Shown here: positions 47,580 through 56,494 of the stretch, piece after piece
Position numbering within the stretch: position 1 is the first letter of the stretch
Layout of the letters: the number at the start of each line of letters is the position of its first letter
Assembly: GCA_029212405.1 (NCBI GenBank)
Contig: JARGNR010000012.1
Location: 1-64,000, forward strand
Source: Saprospiraceae bacterium
GTDB lineage: Bacteria; Bacteroidota; Bacteroidia; Chitinophagales; Saprospiraceae
DNA: 64,000 bases
Direction: 5' to 3'
Program-made: the position numbers and the translations under genes
The notes under the pieces: model-generated
Seen by the model: only the letters and a program-made list of their open reading frames with translations
Database searches by the model: none
What the model was told of the DNA's origin: nothing

Positions 47580-47616
47580 ATACCTCTCGTGATGTCCATC
47601 ACTTTGCGATAGGTAT
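47580..47616. promoter_or_regulatory. Nested inverted repeats in the leader of the injection operon
   Basis: The gap 47546-47854 lies between the regulator and the first eCIS gene. It holds an outer repeat ATACCT (47580-47585) with AGGTAT (47611-47616) around an inner repeat GTGATG (47589-47594) with CATCAC (47597-47602). It has no T-run, so operator or structured RNA is likelier than terminator. A TTTATTTG box (47814-47821) that is one base off the -7 consensus lies further down. Confidence 0.45.
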
Positions 47617-47854
47617 CCTTCTATTATGTTCAAATTTTTCAGTTGTGAGATAATTAATCCTATGCTGGAAATACCACTTGTACGCATCGAAGATCCATTT
47701 GTACTTAATCTTATACCGCTGGTGTGATACCTATTGTGTACACCCAACATATTCACCAATTTACAGACTAAATACATTAAACAAATTGTCTGATAACCTG
47801 ATCGTTGAGCATATTTATTTGTCCTTCTTTGATAAAGAAAATAAGATTGACAAA

Positions 47855-48094
47855 ATGGAGAAGGTAACAGATGTGATCGTAGGGATGAAGGATAAGTCCA
47901 CCTATATTTCTACGTTTTATACCTATGATTATTTAAAGGAATTAATCATGAGAGAGCAGGTGAAAGATAGATTGTATTGGTGTATGAATTCGTTTACACT
48001 GATTGCAAAAATGGATCAAGAAACCATCAAAAGGACAATTGATAAAATGATAGAGTGTGGAGATTTTCAAGTGATGTTTAAAAAAATAAAATAA
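47855..48094 (+). CDS. Small conserved eCIS-operon protein of unknown function
   Basis: A 79-residue acidic/basic helical protein (MEKVTDVIVGMKDKSTYIST, KMDQETIKRTIDKMIECGDF). I chose the ATG at 47855; the frame is open upstream to 47678, but that part reads as non-coding with several Cys and Tyr runs. It is 3 bases before the DUF4255 gene, so it is the first gene of the operon. No family recognised. It could be a chaperone or regulator of assembly. Confidence 0.6.
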   Translation: MEKVTDVIVGMKDKSTYISTFYTYDYLKELIMREQVKDRLYWCMNSFTLIAKMDQETIKRTIDKMIECGDFQVMFKKIK

Positions 48095-48097
48095 CAA

Positions 48098-48661
48098 ATG
48101 ATAGAACAAACGCTGCAATTTATAAGAACTCAACTGAGTGAAGATCCAACAATTGACTTGGATGCAGATGAGATCGTTGCAGATAATTTACATGTGTTAC
48201 AAAGTCAGACGAATCAAGATGGATTGTTTTACTCTTTAATTAATATTGAAGAAGAACCTTCGCTGAGAAATCAACCCAATTACGATAAGATAAACGGACA
48301 ACTGAGAAGGATTGAACCACCGATCATTCTGAATCTATATATTCTTTTTGCATTTAAAATGACCACGTACAATGCTAGTATCTCCAAGTTGTCCAAGTTG
48401 ATTGGGTTTTTCCAGACGAATAAATGGTTCAACATAAATGAGTTATCGGATACGCAATCCTTTTCTCCTCCTTTAGATAAGATTGTATTTGAATTGTACA
48501 ACATGAATTTTGAACAAATGAATCATATCTGGAGCGTGTTAGGAGGCAATCACTATCCTTCTGTGGTGTATAAAGTAAGAGTGGTGAAAGTACAAAGAGA
48601 CGTGCAACATGATGCTTCAGAAGTCACATCGATAGAACTAAAAAGTGGAGTAAGCAATTAA
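48098..48661 (+). CDS. DUF4255 tail terminator/cap protein (Pvc16/Afp16-like)
   Basis: A 187-residue DUF4255 protein. In the Photorhabdus virulence cassette and Serratia antifeeding prophage, DUF4255 proteins terminate the tube and sheath and set tail length, which is the diagnostic component of eCIS. Landmarks are the N-terminal helix with IEQTLQFIRTQLSE, the strand QDGLFYSLINIEEEPSLRN and PPIILNLYILFAFKM, with WSVLGGNHYPSVVYKVRVVK near the end. It is placed at the start of the operon instead of at the end as in PVC/Afp, as in several Bacteroidota clusters. Confidence 0.9.
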   Translation: MIEQTLQFIRTQLSEDPTIDLDADEIVADNLHVLQSQTNQDGLFYSLINIEEEPSLRNQPNYDKINGQLRRIEPPIILNLYILFAFKMTTYNASISKLSKLIGFFQTNKWFNINELSDTQSFSPPLDKIVFELYNMNFEQMNHIWSVLGGNHYPSVVYKVRVVKVQRDVQHDASEVTSIELKSGVSN

Positions 48662-48663
48662 GT

Positions 48664-49437
48664 ATGGGGTTCAATTTAACATATAATCGTTTTTTTTCTG
48701 TTCGTGTAAAAGAACATGGAACCAATAAGGAAATTCGCGACCTAAGGTTTGCCCCAAATGCAGAATGCCAAGAGTTTATGAATAAATATAAATTGGTGTT
48801 TAGGCATAATCGAGATGGTTTTGATGTGTATTACCGCAGCAATGCATTGGCATCTGTTCCCATAACAAGTCCGATTGAGGAAAAAACAAGATTCACGTTC
48901 AGTGTTAAGATCTTAAATCTTGGTTTTTATGATTTATATAAACCTGATGTTTTAAAACTGCCTCAGTTTTATTTGGACAATCTTACTCCATCAGGAAATA
49001 TCAGTAATGCAGCTGCTGGGAACTTAACCTCAGGTACCTCATTCGATGTCGATGATTTAGGAATAATCAAACCTCAGTCGTTCAGGCAACAAACAGATGT
49101 GTCTATGGGTGATCCACCTACGGAATGGAGAATAAAGAAGAAATTTTTACCTCAAGATATCATTAAAACGATCCCTATAGAAAATCCAGATGGACTGGAC
49201 TATATAGAAGTTAGAATGAATGACCCTTTATTAAGTCCAGATGATTATCTATCAGAATCGGGTGTGTATTCCATGGAAACGAATAAGGCCAGTTTTACTG
49301 AAACCACATTGTACTTGAGCAATAATCTAGGAGGAAGGTCCATCAATGGAGTATTGGATATCTATTGGGAAAATTCCCAAGCGACCGCACCTGCTGACAC
49401 TGGAAAACAATATCAAATAATTTTTAAACTGAAATAA
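48664..49437 (+). CDS. eCIS structural protein of unknown function, possible cap adaptor
   Basis: A 257-residue protein, 2 bases after DUF4255 and 10 before the first sheath gene. The sequence is mostly beta (FNLTYNRFFSVRVK, TRFTFSVKILNLGFYDLY, ATAPADTGKQYQIIFKLK) with a flexible Gly/Ser/Asn loop near residue 115. No named domain. Its position between the terminator and the sheath suggests a cap-adaptor or collar role, as seen in the structurally studied Algoriphagus eCIS, but that match is by context and not by sequence comparison. Confidence 0.65.
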   Translation: MGFNLTYNRFFSVRVKEHGTNKEIRDLRFAPNAECQEFMNKYKLVFRHNRDGFDVYYRSNALASVPITSPIEEKTRFTFSVKILNLGFYDLYKPDVLKLPQFYLDNLTPSGNISNAAAGNLTSGTSFDVDDLGIIKPQSFRQQTDVSMGDPPTEWRIKKKFLPQDIIKTIPIENPDGLDYIEVRMNDPLLSPDDYLSESGVYSMETNKASFTETTLYLSNNLGGRSINGVLDIYWENSQATAPADTGKQYQIIFKLK

Positions 49438-49447
49438 AATTTAAGAA

Positions 49448-50899
49448 ATGGCGACATACAAAACCCCAGGGGTATACGTAGAGGAGATCAGTATCTTTCC
49501 TCCTTCTGTGGCGCAAGTCGAAACCGCAATCCCTGTATTTATTGGATTGACACAGACTTCTGAAGATACAAAAGGAAACGATCTTGAAGGAATACCTACC
49601 AAGATCAAGTCTATGGTAGATTATAGACTGTTGTTCGGGGGACCTGAGAAAGAGTTGCCTACATTTACTATATCAGGTACTGGTACAGCAACCGATCCTT
49701 ATACAGCAACACCTGCAACTGATATTCCGATCACTCCAACCAACATGATGTATTATGCTTTGTTGATGTACTTCGGTAATGGGGGAGGACCTTGTTATAT
49801 TCAGTCCATTGGAGCATATGGTTCTGCACCAGATTTGGTCAAATACACCAGCATGTTGGGAAATGTGAAAAAGGAAGATGAAATTACCTTATTTGTTTTT
49901 CCTGATTTGATTAATCTAGCCAATGACCCATATCATGATGTGTTGAAATTGGCACTTATGCAATGTGCTGATCTTGGAGATCGATTTGTCATATGTGATG
50001 TCAGAGAAGTATCAGGGGGGATCAATCCTGCAGAAGATTCTTCTGGACCATTCCGCACAGGTATAGGAACAAGTAATTTGATGTATGGCGCAGGGTATTA
50101 TCCTTATCTCAAGACAACACTCAATCACGTAGCTGCTGATGAAGATATAGTCATTAATGGAGTCTCTGGTGCTACCGTATTAAGAGTAGCAGAAAGTGCA
50201 TTTGAAGGGTTAGATCCAGTAGCAAAAGCAGCATTAGAAGCTACTTCATTGTTCCATGCTAGTTCAGGTGATTTTAAACAAACGTATTATGATATTAAAC
50301 AGATGATTTCTGATACGAATTTGGTACTACCTCCAAGTTCAGCTATGGCTGGAATTTACGCAGCAGTAGATGCCAACCGAGGTGTTTGGAAAGCTCCCGC
50401 AAATGTCAGTTTGAATCAGGTAAGTAAACCCAATGAAGTCTTGGATAATACGGATCAAGATGGATTGAATGTACATACAGGAGGGAAGTCGATCAATGCC
50501 ATTCGATATTTTACTGGAAATGGAACGTTGGTTTGGGGAGCTCGAACACTAGATGGAAATTCAAATGAGTGGAGATATATTTCAGTGCGACGGTTTTTTA
50601 ATATGGTCGAAGAATCCGTTAAGAAAGCCTCTGAGTTTTTTGTTTTCGAACCCAACGATGCCAATACCTGGATTAAGATTAAATCAATGATTGAGAACTT
50701 CCTCATCCTTCAGTGGAGAGACGGAGCTTTGATGGGGGCCAAGCCAGAAGACGCTTTTTTCGTAAAAGTAGGATTGGGAGAAACGATGTCTGCTGATGAT
50801 GTTCTCAATGGAAAATTGATTGTAGAAATAGGAATGGCTGTAGTACGACCTGCAGAGTTCATTATCCTTAAGTTTTCACATAAAATGATAGAAGCATGA
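49448..50899 (+). CDS. Contractile tail sheath protein 1
   Basis: A 483-residue sheath subunit. It begins with the conserved YKTPGVYVEEISIFPPSVAQ and ends with the strand-forming C-terminal domain (about 295-483: PPSSAMAGIYAAVDANRGVW, LVWGARTLDGNSNEWRYISV, EFIILKFSHKMIEA), which carries the interlocking strands that join neighbouring subunits. The variable domain (about 60-290) faces outward. It is shorter than the second sheath and overlaps its start by 4 bases (ATGA). The sheath contracts to drive the inner tube. Confidence 0.95.
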   Translation: MATYKTPGVYVEEISIFPPSVAQVETAIPVFIGLTQTSEDTKGNDLEGIPTKIKSMVDYRLLFGGPEKELPTFTISGTGTATDPYTATPATDIPITPTNMMYYALLMYFGNGGGPCYIQSIGAYGSAPDLVKYTSMLGNVKKEDEITLFVFPDLINLANDPYHDVLKLALMQCADLGDRFVICDVREVSGGINPAEDSSGPFRTGIGTSNLMYGAGYYPYLKTTLNHVAADEDIVINGVSGATVLRVAESAFEGLDPVAKAALEATSLFHASSGDFKQTYYDIKQMISDTNLVLPPSSAMAGIYAAVDANRGVWKAPANVSLNQVSKPNEVLDNTDQDGLNVHTGGKSINAIRYFTGNGTLVWGARTLDGNSNEWRYISVRRFFNMVEESVKKASEFFVFEPNDANTWIKIKSMIENFLILQWRDGALMGAKPEDAFFVKVGLGETMSADDVLNGKLIVEIGMAVVRPAEFIILKFSHKMIEA

Positions 50900-52680
50900 A
50901 TTATAAAACGCCAGGAGTATATATAGAAGAAATATCTTTACTCCCTCCTTCCGTAGCACAAGTTGAAACTGCCATTCCAGCATTTATTGGTTATACAGAA
51001 ATCGCAGAAGATGCTGATGGAAATGATTTAGCAAACACTCCAACACGGATTAAATCCTTTTTGGAATATAAAGAAAAATTTGGAGGAGCACACGATCAGG
51101 ATTTGAAAATGACCTTAGGCGAGACTTCTCCTTTTGCTCCCAAGAAAGTTGAGATTGATGGTGCGGTTTCCCCATACAACATGTATTACGCTTTACAAAT
51201 GTTTTTTGCCAATGGCGGAGGGCCTTGTTATATCGTTTCAGTGGGAGATTACGACAAAGATGATGCTACTAAACCAAGTCTGGATAATATCGATGATTAC
51301 AATGAGCTGAAGGGAGGACTGGATGCCATTAAAAAGACGGATGAAATTACTTTGATTGTATTTCCAGAGGCCATTCGGTTGAGTGATGATCTCAAAGCTA
51401 CCTTATACAAAGATTCCTTGATGCAATGCAATGATCTTCAAGATCGATTTTCGATTTTTGATGTGTCAGAACACGATACCGATGGTACGATCTTTAGGAA
51501 TGGGATAGGGAACCAATATTTAAATTATGGAGCGTCCTATTACCCCTATTTAAAATCATCTCTCCCCTATGTGTATGCGCCCTCTACGGTGAAATTTGTA
51601 CAAAGTGTATCTACGGTTTTCAATGGATTTACAATGGAACAAATAGGCACATTGGCAGATGCATTAAATTATGAGGTGCTCATTGATGCTTCTGCCGTTG
51701 TAGTTGAAGATGCAAAAGTTTCCTCTGAAGAGGTTGGAATCGCACTTGCGGATAAAATTGTATTCTGTAACATCATGAAGAAAGGTGTTGAGAAAATGCG
51801 TGATAATATTCAAGCTACTTTTGACTTGATTACTGCAGACCCTTTTACTAATGATAACAAAACAGATGGAGACGGTAAAACGGATGATGCTTTAGCCGTT
51901 GTAGGCGAAACGGAGCCTGACATCGATTCTAAAATTGCATTGTTGGTAGAGGCCAAAGATTTTTATAAAGCCTCCATACACCAATTAATTGCTCAGGTTA
52001 ATTTAGATACTGGAACAGATTCCGGTGATAATGATGTGGTTTTAGCAACCTACACGAATAGTTATATCGCTGAATTAAAGACGCTATTATCCTCATTTAC
52101 TGTAACTCTACCGCCTTCTCCAATTGTAGCAGGCATCTATGCCTCTGTAGATGAAAATAGAGGAGTTTGGAAGTCACCTGCTAATGTTTCAATTAATAAT
52201 GTGAGCGGTCCAATCGTTAAAATTGACAATACGGATAACGACAACTTTAATGTACATTCTACGGGGAAATCCATCAACGTAATTCGAGCATTCACTGGGA
52301 AAGGAACCTTGATATGGGGCGCGCGAACCTTGGATGGAAACAGCAATGAGTGGAGATATATTTCTGTACGAAGATTTTTTATAATGGCCGAAGAGTCCAT
52401 TCAAAAGGCTTCTGAGCGGTTTGTATTTGAACCCAATGATGCCAATACTTGGGTCCGTGTAAAAGCGATGATCGAAAATTTCTTGATACTACAATGGAGA
52501 GCGGGTGCACTTATGGGGGCCAAATCCAGTGATGCTTTTTTTGTAAAAGTAGGACTGGGGGAGACCATGACACCAGATGATGTTTACAATGGTAAAATGA
52601 TCATTGAAGTAGGTTTAGCAGTAGTGCGACCAGCCGAGTTCATCATCCTACGCTTTTCTCACAAAATGTTAGAATCTTAA
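50896..52680 (+). CDS. Contractile tail sheath protein 2
   Basis: A 594-residue paralogue of sheath 1 with the same N-terminal NYKTPGVYIEEISLLPPSVA and nearly the same C-terminal domain (about 405-594). The extra 110 residues sit in the middle (about 265-400), where it reads acidic and helical (FTNDNKTDGDGKTDDALAVV, EAKDFYKASIHQLIAQV). In eCIS the second, longer sheath usually occurs in special rings at the baseplate or the cap; this is inferred here. Overlaps sheath 1 by 4 bases. Confidence 0.94.
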   Translation: MNYKTPGVYIEEISLLPPSVAQVETAIPAFIGYTEIAEDADGNDLANTPTRIKSFLEYKEKFGGAHDQDLKMTLGETSPFAPKKVEIDGAVSPYNMYYALQMFFANGGGPCYIVSVGDYDKDDATKPSLDNIDDYNELKGGLDAIKKTDEITLIVFPEAIRLSDDLKATLYKDSLMQCNDLQDRFSIFDVSEHDTDGTIFRNGIGNQYLNYGASYYPYLKSSLPYVYAPSTVKFVQSVSTVFNGFTMEQIGTLADALNYEVLIDASAVVVEDAKVSSEEVGIALADKIVFCNIMKKGVEKMRDNIQATFDLITADPFTNDNKTDGDGKTDDALAVVGETEPDIDSKIALLVEAKDFYKASIHQLIAQVNLDTGTDSGDNDVVLATYTNSYIAELKTLLSSFTVTLPPSPIVAGIYASVDENRGVWKSPANVSINNVSGPIVKIDNTDNDNFNVHSTGKSINVIRAFTGKGTLIWGARTLDGNSNEWRYISVRRFFIMAEESIQKASERFVFEPNDANTWVRVKAMIENFLILQWRAGALMGAKSSDAFFVKVGLGETMTPDDVYNGKMIIEVGLAVVRPAEFIILRFSHKMLES

Positions 52681-52709
52681 TTTAAATAATCATTTAAAAC
52701 AATAATATA

Positions 52710-53141
52710 ATGAGTGAATATCCATTAGTAAAATTTCATTTTCAAGTAGAATGGGGTGGAACAAAAATTGGCTTTACAGAAGTATCAGGTTTGGACGTTG
52801 AAATCGAACCTATCGAATATCGACATGGAGCGAGTAAGGAATATCTAAAAACTAAAATGCCTGGTATGCAAAAGGTAGCCAACATTACCTTAAAAAGAGG
52901 ATCTTTTGCAAGTGATAATGAGTACTATGACTGGTACAATTCTGTACAATTGAATACGATAGAACGTCGGAATATTACGATTAGCCTATTAAACGAGTTG
53001 CATGAGCCTTCTGTGGTATGGAAAGTGAAACAAGCATGGCCCGTGAAGATTCAGAGTACTGATTTGAAATCCGATGGAAATGAAGTAGCCATAGAAAGTA
53101 TGGAGCTGGTTCATGAAGGTCTCACCATAGAATATAGATAA
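52710..53141 (+). CDS. Inner tube protein 1 (Pvc1-like)
   Basis: A 143-residue T4 gp19-type tube protein: YPLVKFHFQVEWGGTKIGFT, EVSGLDVEIEPIEYRHGASK, LKRGSFASDNEYYDWYNSVQ and VAIESMELVHEGLTIEY are the strand landmarks. Hexamers stack into the tube that carries cargo. It starts 29 bases after sheath 2, the longest gap of the operon, and overlaps tube 2 by 1 base. Confidence 0.94.
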   Translation: MSEYPLVKFHFQVEWGGTKIGFTEVSGLDVEIEPIEYRHGASKEYLKTKMPGMQKVANITLKRGSFASDNEYYDWYNSVQLNTIERRNITISLLNELHEPSVVWKVKQAWPVKIQSTDLKSDGNEVAIESMELVHEGLTIEYR

Positions 53142-53587
53142 TGGAAGTCTATTACCCACCGGTCAGTTTTTATTTCAATGTCACGTTTAATGGAATTGGA
53201 TCAAAAACGATTGATACCCATTTTCAGTCGGTTGCTGGCTTGTCTGTGGAAATGCAGACGGAAACAGTCAGAGAAGGAGGTGAAAATAGATTTGAACACA
53301 TCCTTCCTGTAAAGACGAAGTATGGTGACCTTACCTTAAAACGTGGACTGTTTGCCGATTCAGATTTGATTCAGTGGTGTTTTGATGCTTTTGAATCAAC
53401 CATAATCAATCCAGTCACCTTGGATATTTCCATGTTGGATGAGGAAGGTAACCCATTATTCAGTTGGCATATTGTACATGCTTGGCCAAAGAAGTGGAGT
53501 GTAAGTGATTTGAATGCAGAACAAAGTTCTATAGCAATTGAGTCACTTGAATTGAATTATCAATTTTTTAGAATCTCTAAAGGATAG
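53141..53587 (+). CDS. Inner tube protein 2 (Pvc5-like tube initiator)
   Basis: A 148-residue gp19-type protein distinct from tube 1 (PPVSFYFNVTFNGIGSKTID, VAGLSVEMQTETVREGGEN, LKRGLFADSDLIQWCFDAF). In eCIS a second tube protein links the spike to the main tube. It overlaps tube 1 by a single base (TAATG) and precedes the DUF5908 gene by 3 bases. Confidence 0.9.
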   Translation: MEVYYPPVSFYFNVTFNGIGSKTIDTHFQSVAGLSVEMQTETVREGGENRFEHILPVKTKYGDLTLKRGLFADSDLIQWCFDAFESTIINPVTLDISMLDEEGNPLFSWHIVHAWPKKWSVSDLNAEQSSIAIESLELNYQFFRISKG

Positions 53588-53590
53588 CAT

Positions 53591-53755
53591 ATGGCAGTCG
53601 AAATATATCAGTTGAATATCAATATCAATGTACAGGATGGCGAGAAGAAGGATGCTGGAGGAGGAGGTGGAAAAGGAGCTGCAAATCAAAAAGAAATTGT
53701 GGAGACTTGTGTAGATGCAGTACTTGAAATAATTAAGCAAAAAGAGATGAGATAA
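53591..53755 (+). CDS. DUF5908 small protein (Pvc6/Afp6-like)
   Basis: A 54-residue protein, from ATG at 53591 to TAA at 53753-53755, one base before the LysM gene. The N-terminus MAVEIYQLNININV, a Gly5 linker (DAGGGGGKG) and a C-terminal helix (NQKEIVETCVDAVLEIIKQK) fit DUF5908, which is found in most eCIS loci in exactly this position between tube and LysM genes. Its role in the particle is not settled. Confidence 0.85.
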   Translation: MAVEIYQLNININVQDGEKKDAGGGGGKGAANQKEIVETCVDAVLEIIKQKEMR

Positions 53756-53756
53756 G

Positions 53757-54452
53757 ATGGAAACAGCTATGAATAATAAAATGACGATCAAGTCGTATTC
53801 TGATCCTCAATACGAGGAAGAAATGACCGATGTGGAACCATTTGTCGTTCATGTTAATCCAGCTACCTATACAAAAACCACTCAAATCAAGTTCTCGGAA
53901 GAACAAGCTGCAGGTACGAGTGGTGGGCAAAGCAACCATGACAAGACAGAGCCTGTAAAATTGAACTTTGACTTTTTATTGGATCGGACGGGGGCTTTGG
54001 GTAATGAATCGAATGCCGAAAATGGAGTAGAGGATGATATTGAGCATTTTAGAAAGATCGCATTGGATTTTGAAGGAGAAATTCATAAACCCAGATACCT
54101 CAAACTCTGCTGGGGATCTTTGATTTTTAAGTGCCAATTGGAAAAGTTGGACATCGAGTATAAGCTCTTTAATAAAGAAGGGAAAGCGCTCAGAGCCAAT
54201 TTGAAATGTGGGTTTCGGGAATTTAAAGAAGATACAGAACGAGTTGCAGAAAATAACAACAGCTCTCCGGACTTAAGTCATATGAGAGAGGTGAAAGAAG
54301 GAGATACATTAGCCTTGATGTGTCACAAGATATATGGAGACACTCGATATTTTAATCAAGTTGCACGACATAATAATTTGACAAATTTTAGACGATTAGA
54401 ACAAGGACAACGAATATTTTTTCCTCCGATTGAAAAAGTACAAAATGGCTGA
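53757..54452 (+). CDS. LysM-containing eCIS baseplate protein (Pvc7-like)
   Basis: A 231-residue protein with an N-terminal CIS tube-associated domain (about 1-165: VEPFVVHVNPATYTKTTQIK, KPRYLKLCWGSLIFKCQLE) and a C-terminal LysM domain (about 180-228: REVKEGDTLALMCHKIYG, LEQGQRIFFPP). In PVC and Afp it joins the inner tube to the spike hub. It overlaps the spike gene by 8 bases. Confidence 0.92.
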   Translation: METAMNNKMTIKSYSDPQYEEEMTDVEPFVVHVNPATYTKTTQIKFSEEQAAGTSGGQSNHDKTEPVKLNFDFLLDRTGALGNESNAENGVEDDIEHFRKIALDFEGEIHKPRYLKLCWGSLIFKCQLEKLDIEYKLFNKEGKALRANLKCGFREFKEDTERVAENNNSSPDLSHMREVKEGDTLALMCHKIYGDTRYFNQVARHNNLTNFRRLEQGQRIFFPPIEKVQNG

Positions 54453-56196
54453 AAAGCAAACCATATCAACTGCACAAACCGCAGATTCTGTCACATTTAC
54501 CGTTTTGGTGAATGGAGAAGCTATTCCAAGTGAAATTGGAGTGCAGAGTACCAGTATATGGTTGGAGTTGAATCGTATTCCCAGAGCGAAATTGGTGATA
54601 ATTGATGGTATTCCAGCTGATAATGATTTTGCAATAAGTGCACAAGCGTATTTTGTTCCTGGAAATGAGATTGAAATTCAAGCTGGATATCACTCTGATG
54701 AAGAATCCATTTTTAAAGGAATCATTACCAAACACAACATAAGAATGAGGAGTACAGGAGCCAGTCATTTAATTGTTGAATGTTCTCACGAATTGGTAAA
54801 AGCCACTCAGCTAAAAAAGAGTCAATATTTCTATGATGCTCCAGAAAGTGATATGTGGACTTCAATACTATCTACCTACGGTGTAGATGCAAGTATAGAA
54901 GCTACAGGATTTAACTTTCATGAATTATTACAATTTCAATGCACGGATTGGGATTTTTTGGTTACTCGAGCTGAAATTTATGGCTATTTTATAACGATAG
55001 ATAAGGATGAAATAACGATAGGTCCTGCAAATTTTGATCAAGAAGTATCCGAAGCAGTCAACTTTGGTTCTACTATGTTGTCTTTAGACGCAGAAATAGA
55101 TGCATCGAATCAACTTGGTGGTGTGGTAGCGAGATCATGGGATTATTCAAAAACAGAACCAACAGAAATAGAAGCTACATCACAAAGTCCAAAATCACCA
55201 GGAAATTTGTCTACTTCTGATTTAAAGGATGTATTTGGAAACGACCCTTTAATTATCGATAGTGTGTCAAAACAACCCGATGAATTGTTGCAAAAATGGG
55301 CGGATGCCACTTTACTGAGACATGAATTGGCAAAAGTCAGAGGTCGAGCTCAGTTTACTGGAATTCCCCAAGTTCTCCCTGGGAAATTAATTGAATTACA
55401 AGGCTTGGGCGATCGATTCAACGGAGAGGCTTTTGTGAGTGGGGTGTACCATTCTATTGAAGGTGGGAAATGGTTGATGGATGTTCAATTTGGTTTATCA
55501 AAAGAATTTTTTTCGGAGCGGTATGATATCCATGCAAAACCAGTCTACGGACTAAGTCCGTCAGTGCATGGCCTTCAAATTGGGATAGTAACTCAAATTG
55601 AAGGTGATCCTGAGGGGGACGATAGAATTTTGGTCCATTTACCGATGGTAGAAAGCGGTGGACAAGGAGTGTGGTCAAGAATGGCAACCTATGGAGCTGG
55701 AGATTCAAGAGGAATAGTGGTTCGACCAGAAATAGGGGATGAAGTGGTTGTAGGGTGTGTCAATAATGACCCGAACAGCTCTATCATTTTAGGAGCATTA
55801 AACAGCAGTAACCTTCCTTCTCCCATTGCACCGAGTGATGATAATTTTGAGAAAGGGTGGATAACTAAAGGAGAAATTAAACTAGTCATTAATGATGATG
55901 AACTTTCTGTGAATGTAGAATTGCCTTCGGGTAGACAGCTGTTGATGAGTGATGGGGATGAGGTCATAGAGATCAAAGATGACAATGGTAATATAATAAA
56001 AATGGATAGTGATGGAATTACTATTGAAAGTGGTAAAGATATCATTCTCAAAACGGCAAGTGGAGATGTAAATATCGAAGCTGCCAATATCAATTCTGAT
56101 AGTCAAATGGCTACAACCTTAAAGGCAGGATCGACAGCAGAATTATCAAGTTCAGGATCAACGACAGTAAAAGGTGGGGTCGTACAAATAAATTAA
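54445..56196 (+). CDS. VgrG-like spike/hub protein (Pvc8-like)
   Basis: A 583-residue protein from the ATG at 54445 (an in-frame TTG at 54430 is less likely). It has a gp27-like hub (about 15-350, VNGEAIPSEIGVQSTSIWLE; FQCTDWDFLVTRAEIYGYFI), a gp5-like OB fold (about 370-460, LQIGIVTQIEGDPEGDDRIL, GVWSRMATYGAGDSRG) and a repetitive beta-helix tail (about 480-583, GDEVIEIKDDNGNIIKMDSD, AATTLKAGSTAELSSSG-like strands). A trimer forms the puncturing needle. The PAAR gene follows 2 bases later. Confidence 0.94.
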   Translation: MAEKQTISTAQTADSVTFTVLVNGEAIPSEIGVQSTSIWLELNRIPRAKLVIIDGIPADNDFAISAQAYFVPGNEIEIQAGYHSDEESIFKGIITKHNIRMRSTGASHLIVECSHELVKATQLKKSQYFYDAPESDMWTSILSTYGVDASIEATGFNFHELLQFQCTDWDFLVTRAEIYGYFITIDKDEITIGPANFDQEVSEAVNFGSTMLSLDAEIDASNQLGGVVARSWDYSKTEPTEIEATSQSPKSPGNLSTSDLKDVFGNDPLIIDSVSKQPDELLQKWADATLLRHELAKVRGRAQFTGIPQVLPGKLIELQGLGDRFNGEAFVSGVYHSIEGGKWLMDVQFGLSKEFFSERYDIHAKPVYGLSPSVHGLQIGIVTQIEGDPEGDDRILVHLPMVESGGQGVWSRMATYGAGDSRGIVVRPEIGDEVVVGCVNNDPNSSIILGALNSSNLPSPIAPSDDNFEKGWITKGEIKLVINDDELSVNVELPSGRQLLMSDGDEVIEIKDDNGNIIKMDSDGITIESGKDIILKTASGDVNIEAANINSDSQMATTLKAGSTAELSSSGSTTVKGGVVQIN

Positions 56197-56198
56197 TT

Positions 56199-56489
56199 AT
56201 GGGAATGCCAGCAGCAAGAGTAGGAGATATGCATGTTTGTCCAATGGTGACAGGAACAGTACCCCATGTGGGTGGACCTGTTTTGCCTCCTGGTGCACCT
56301 ACTGTTTTGATAGGAGGAATGCCAGCCGCAAAAGTGGGAGATATGTTGACTTGCACAGGACCTCCAGATAGTATAATTGCGGGATCTGGAACAGTATTGA
56401 TTGAAGGAATGCCTGCCGCACGATTAGGAGATAGCACTGCACATGGTGGATCAATAGTACTTGGAGAACCAACAGTTTTAATAGGATAA
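56199..56489 (+). CDS. PAAR-repeat spike tip protein (Pvc10-like)
   Basis: A 96-residue PAAR protein with three Met-Pro-Ala-Ala-Arg/Lys repeats (MPAARVGDMHVCP, MPAAKVGDMLTCTG, MPAARLGDSTAHGG), which fold into a pointed cone with a metal ion held by Cys/His residues. It caps the VgrG-like spike. No C-terminal toxin extension is present, so any effector is encoded elsewhere. Confidence 0.95.
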   Translation: MGMPAARVGDMHVCPMVTGTVPHVGGPVLPPGAPTVLIGGMPAAKVGDMLTCTGPPDSIIAGSGTVLIEGMPAARLGDSTAHGGSIVLGEPTVLIG

Positions 56490-56494
56490 AATAT

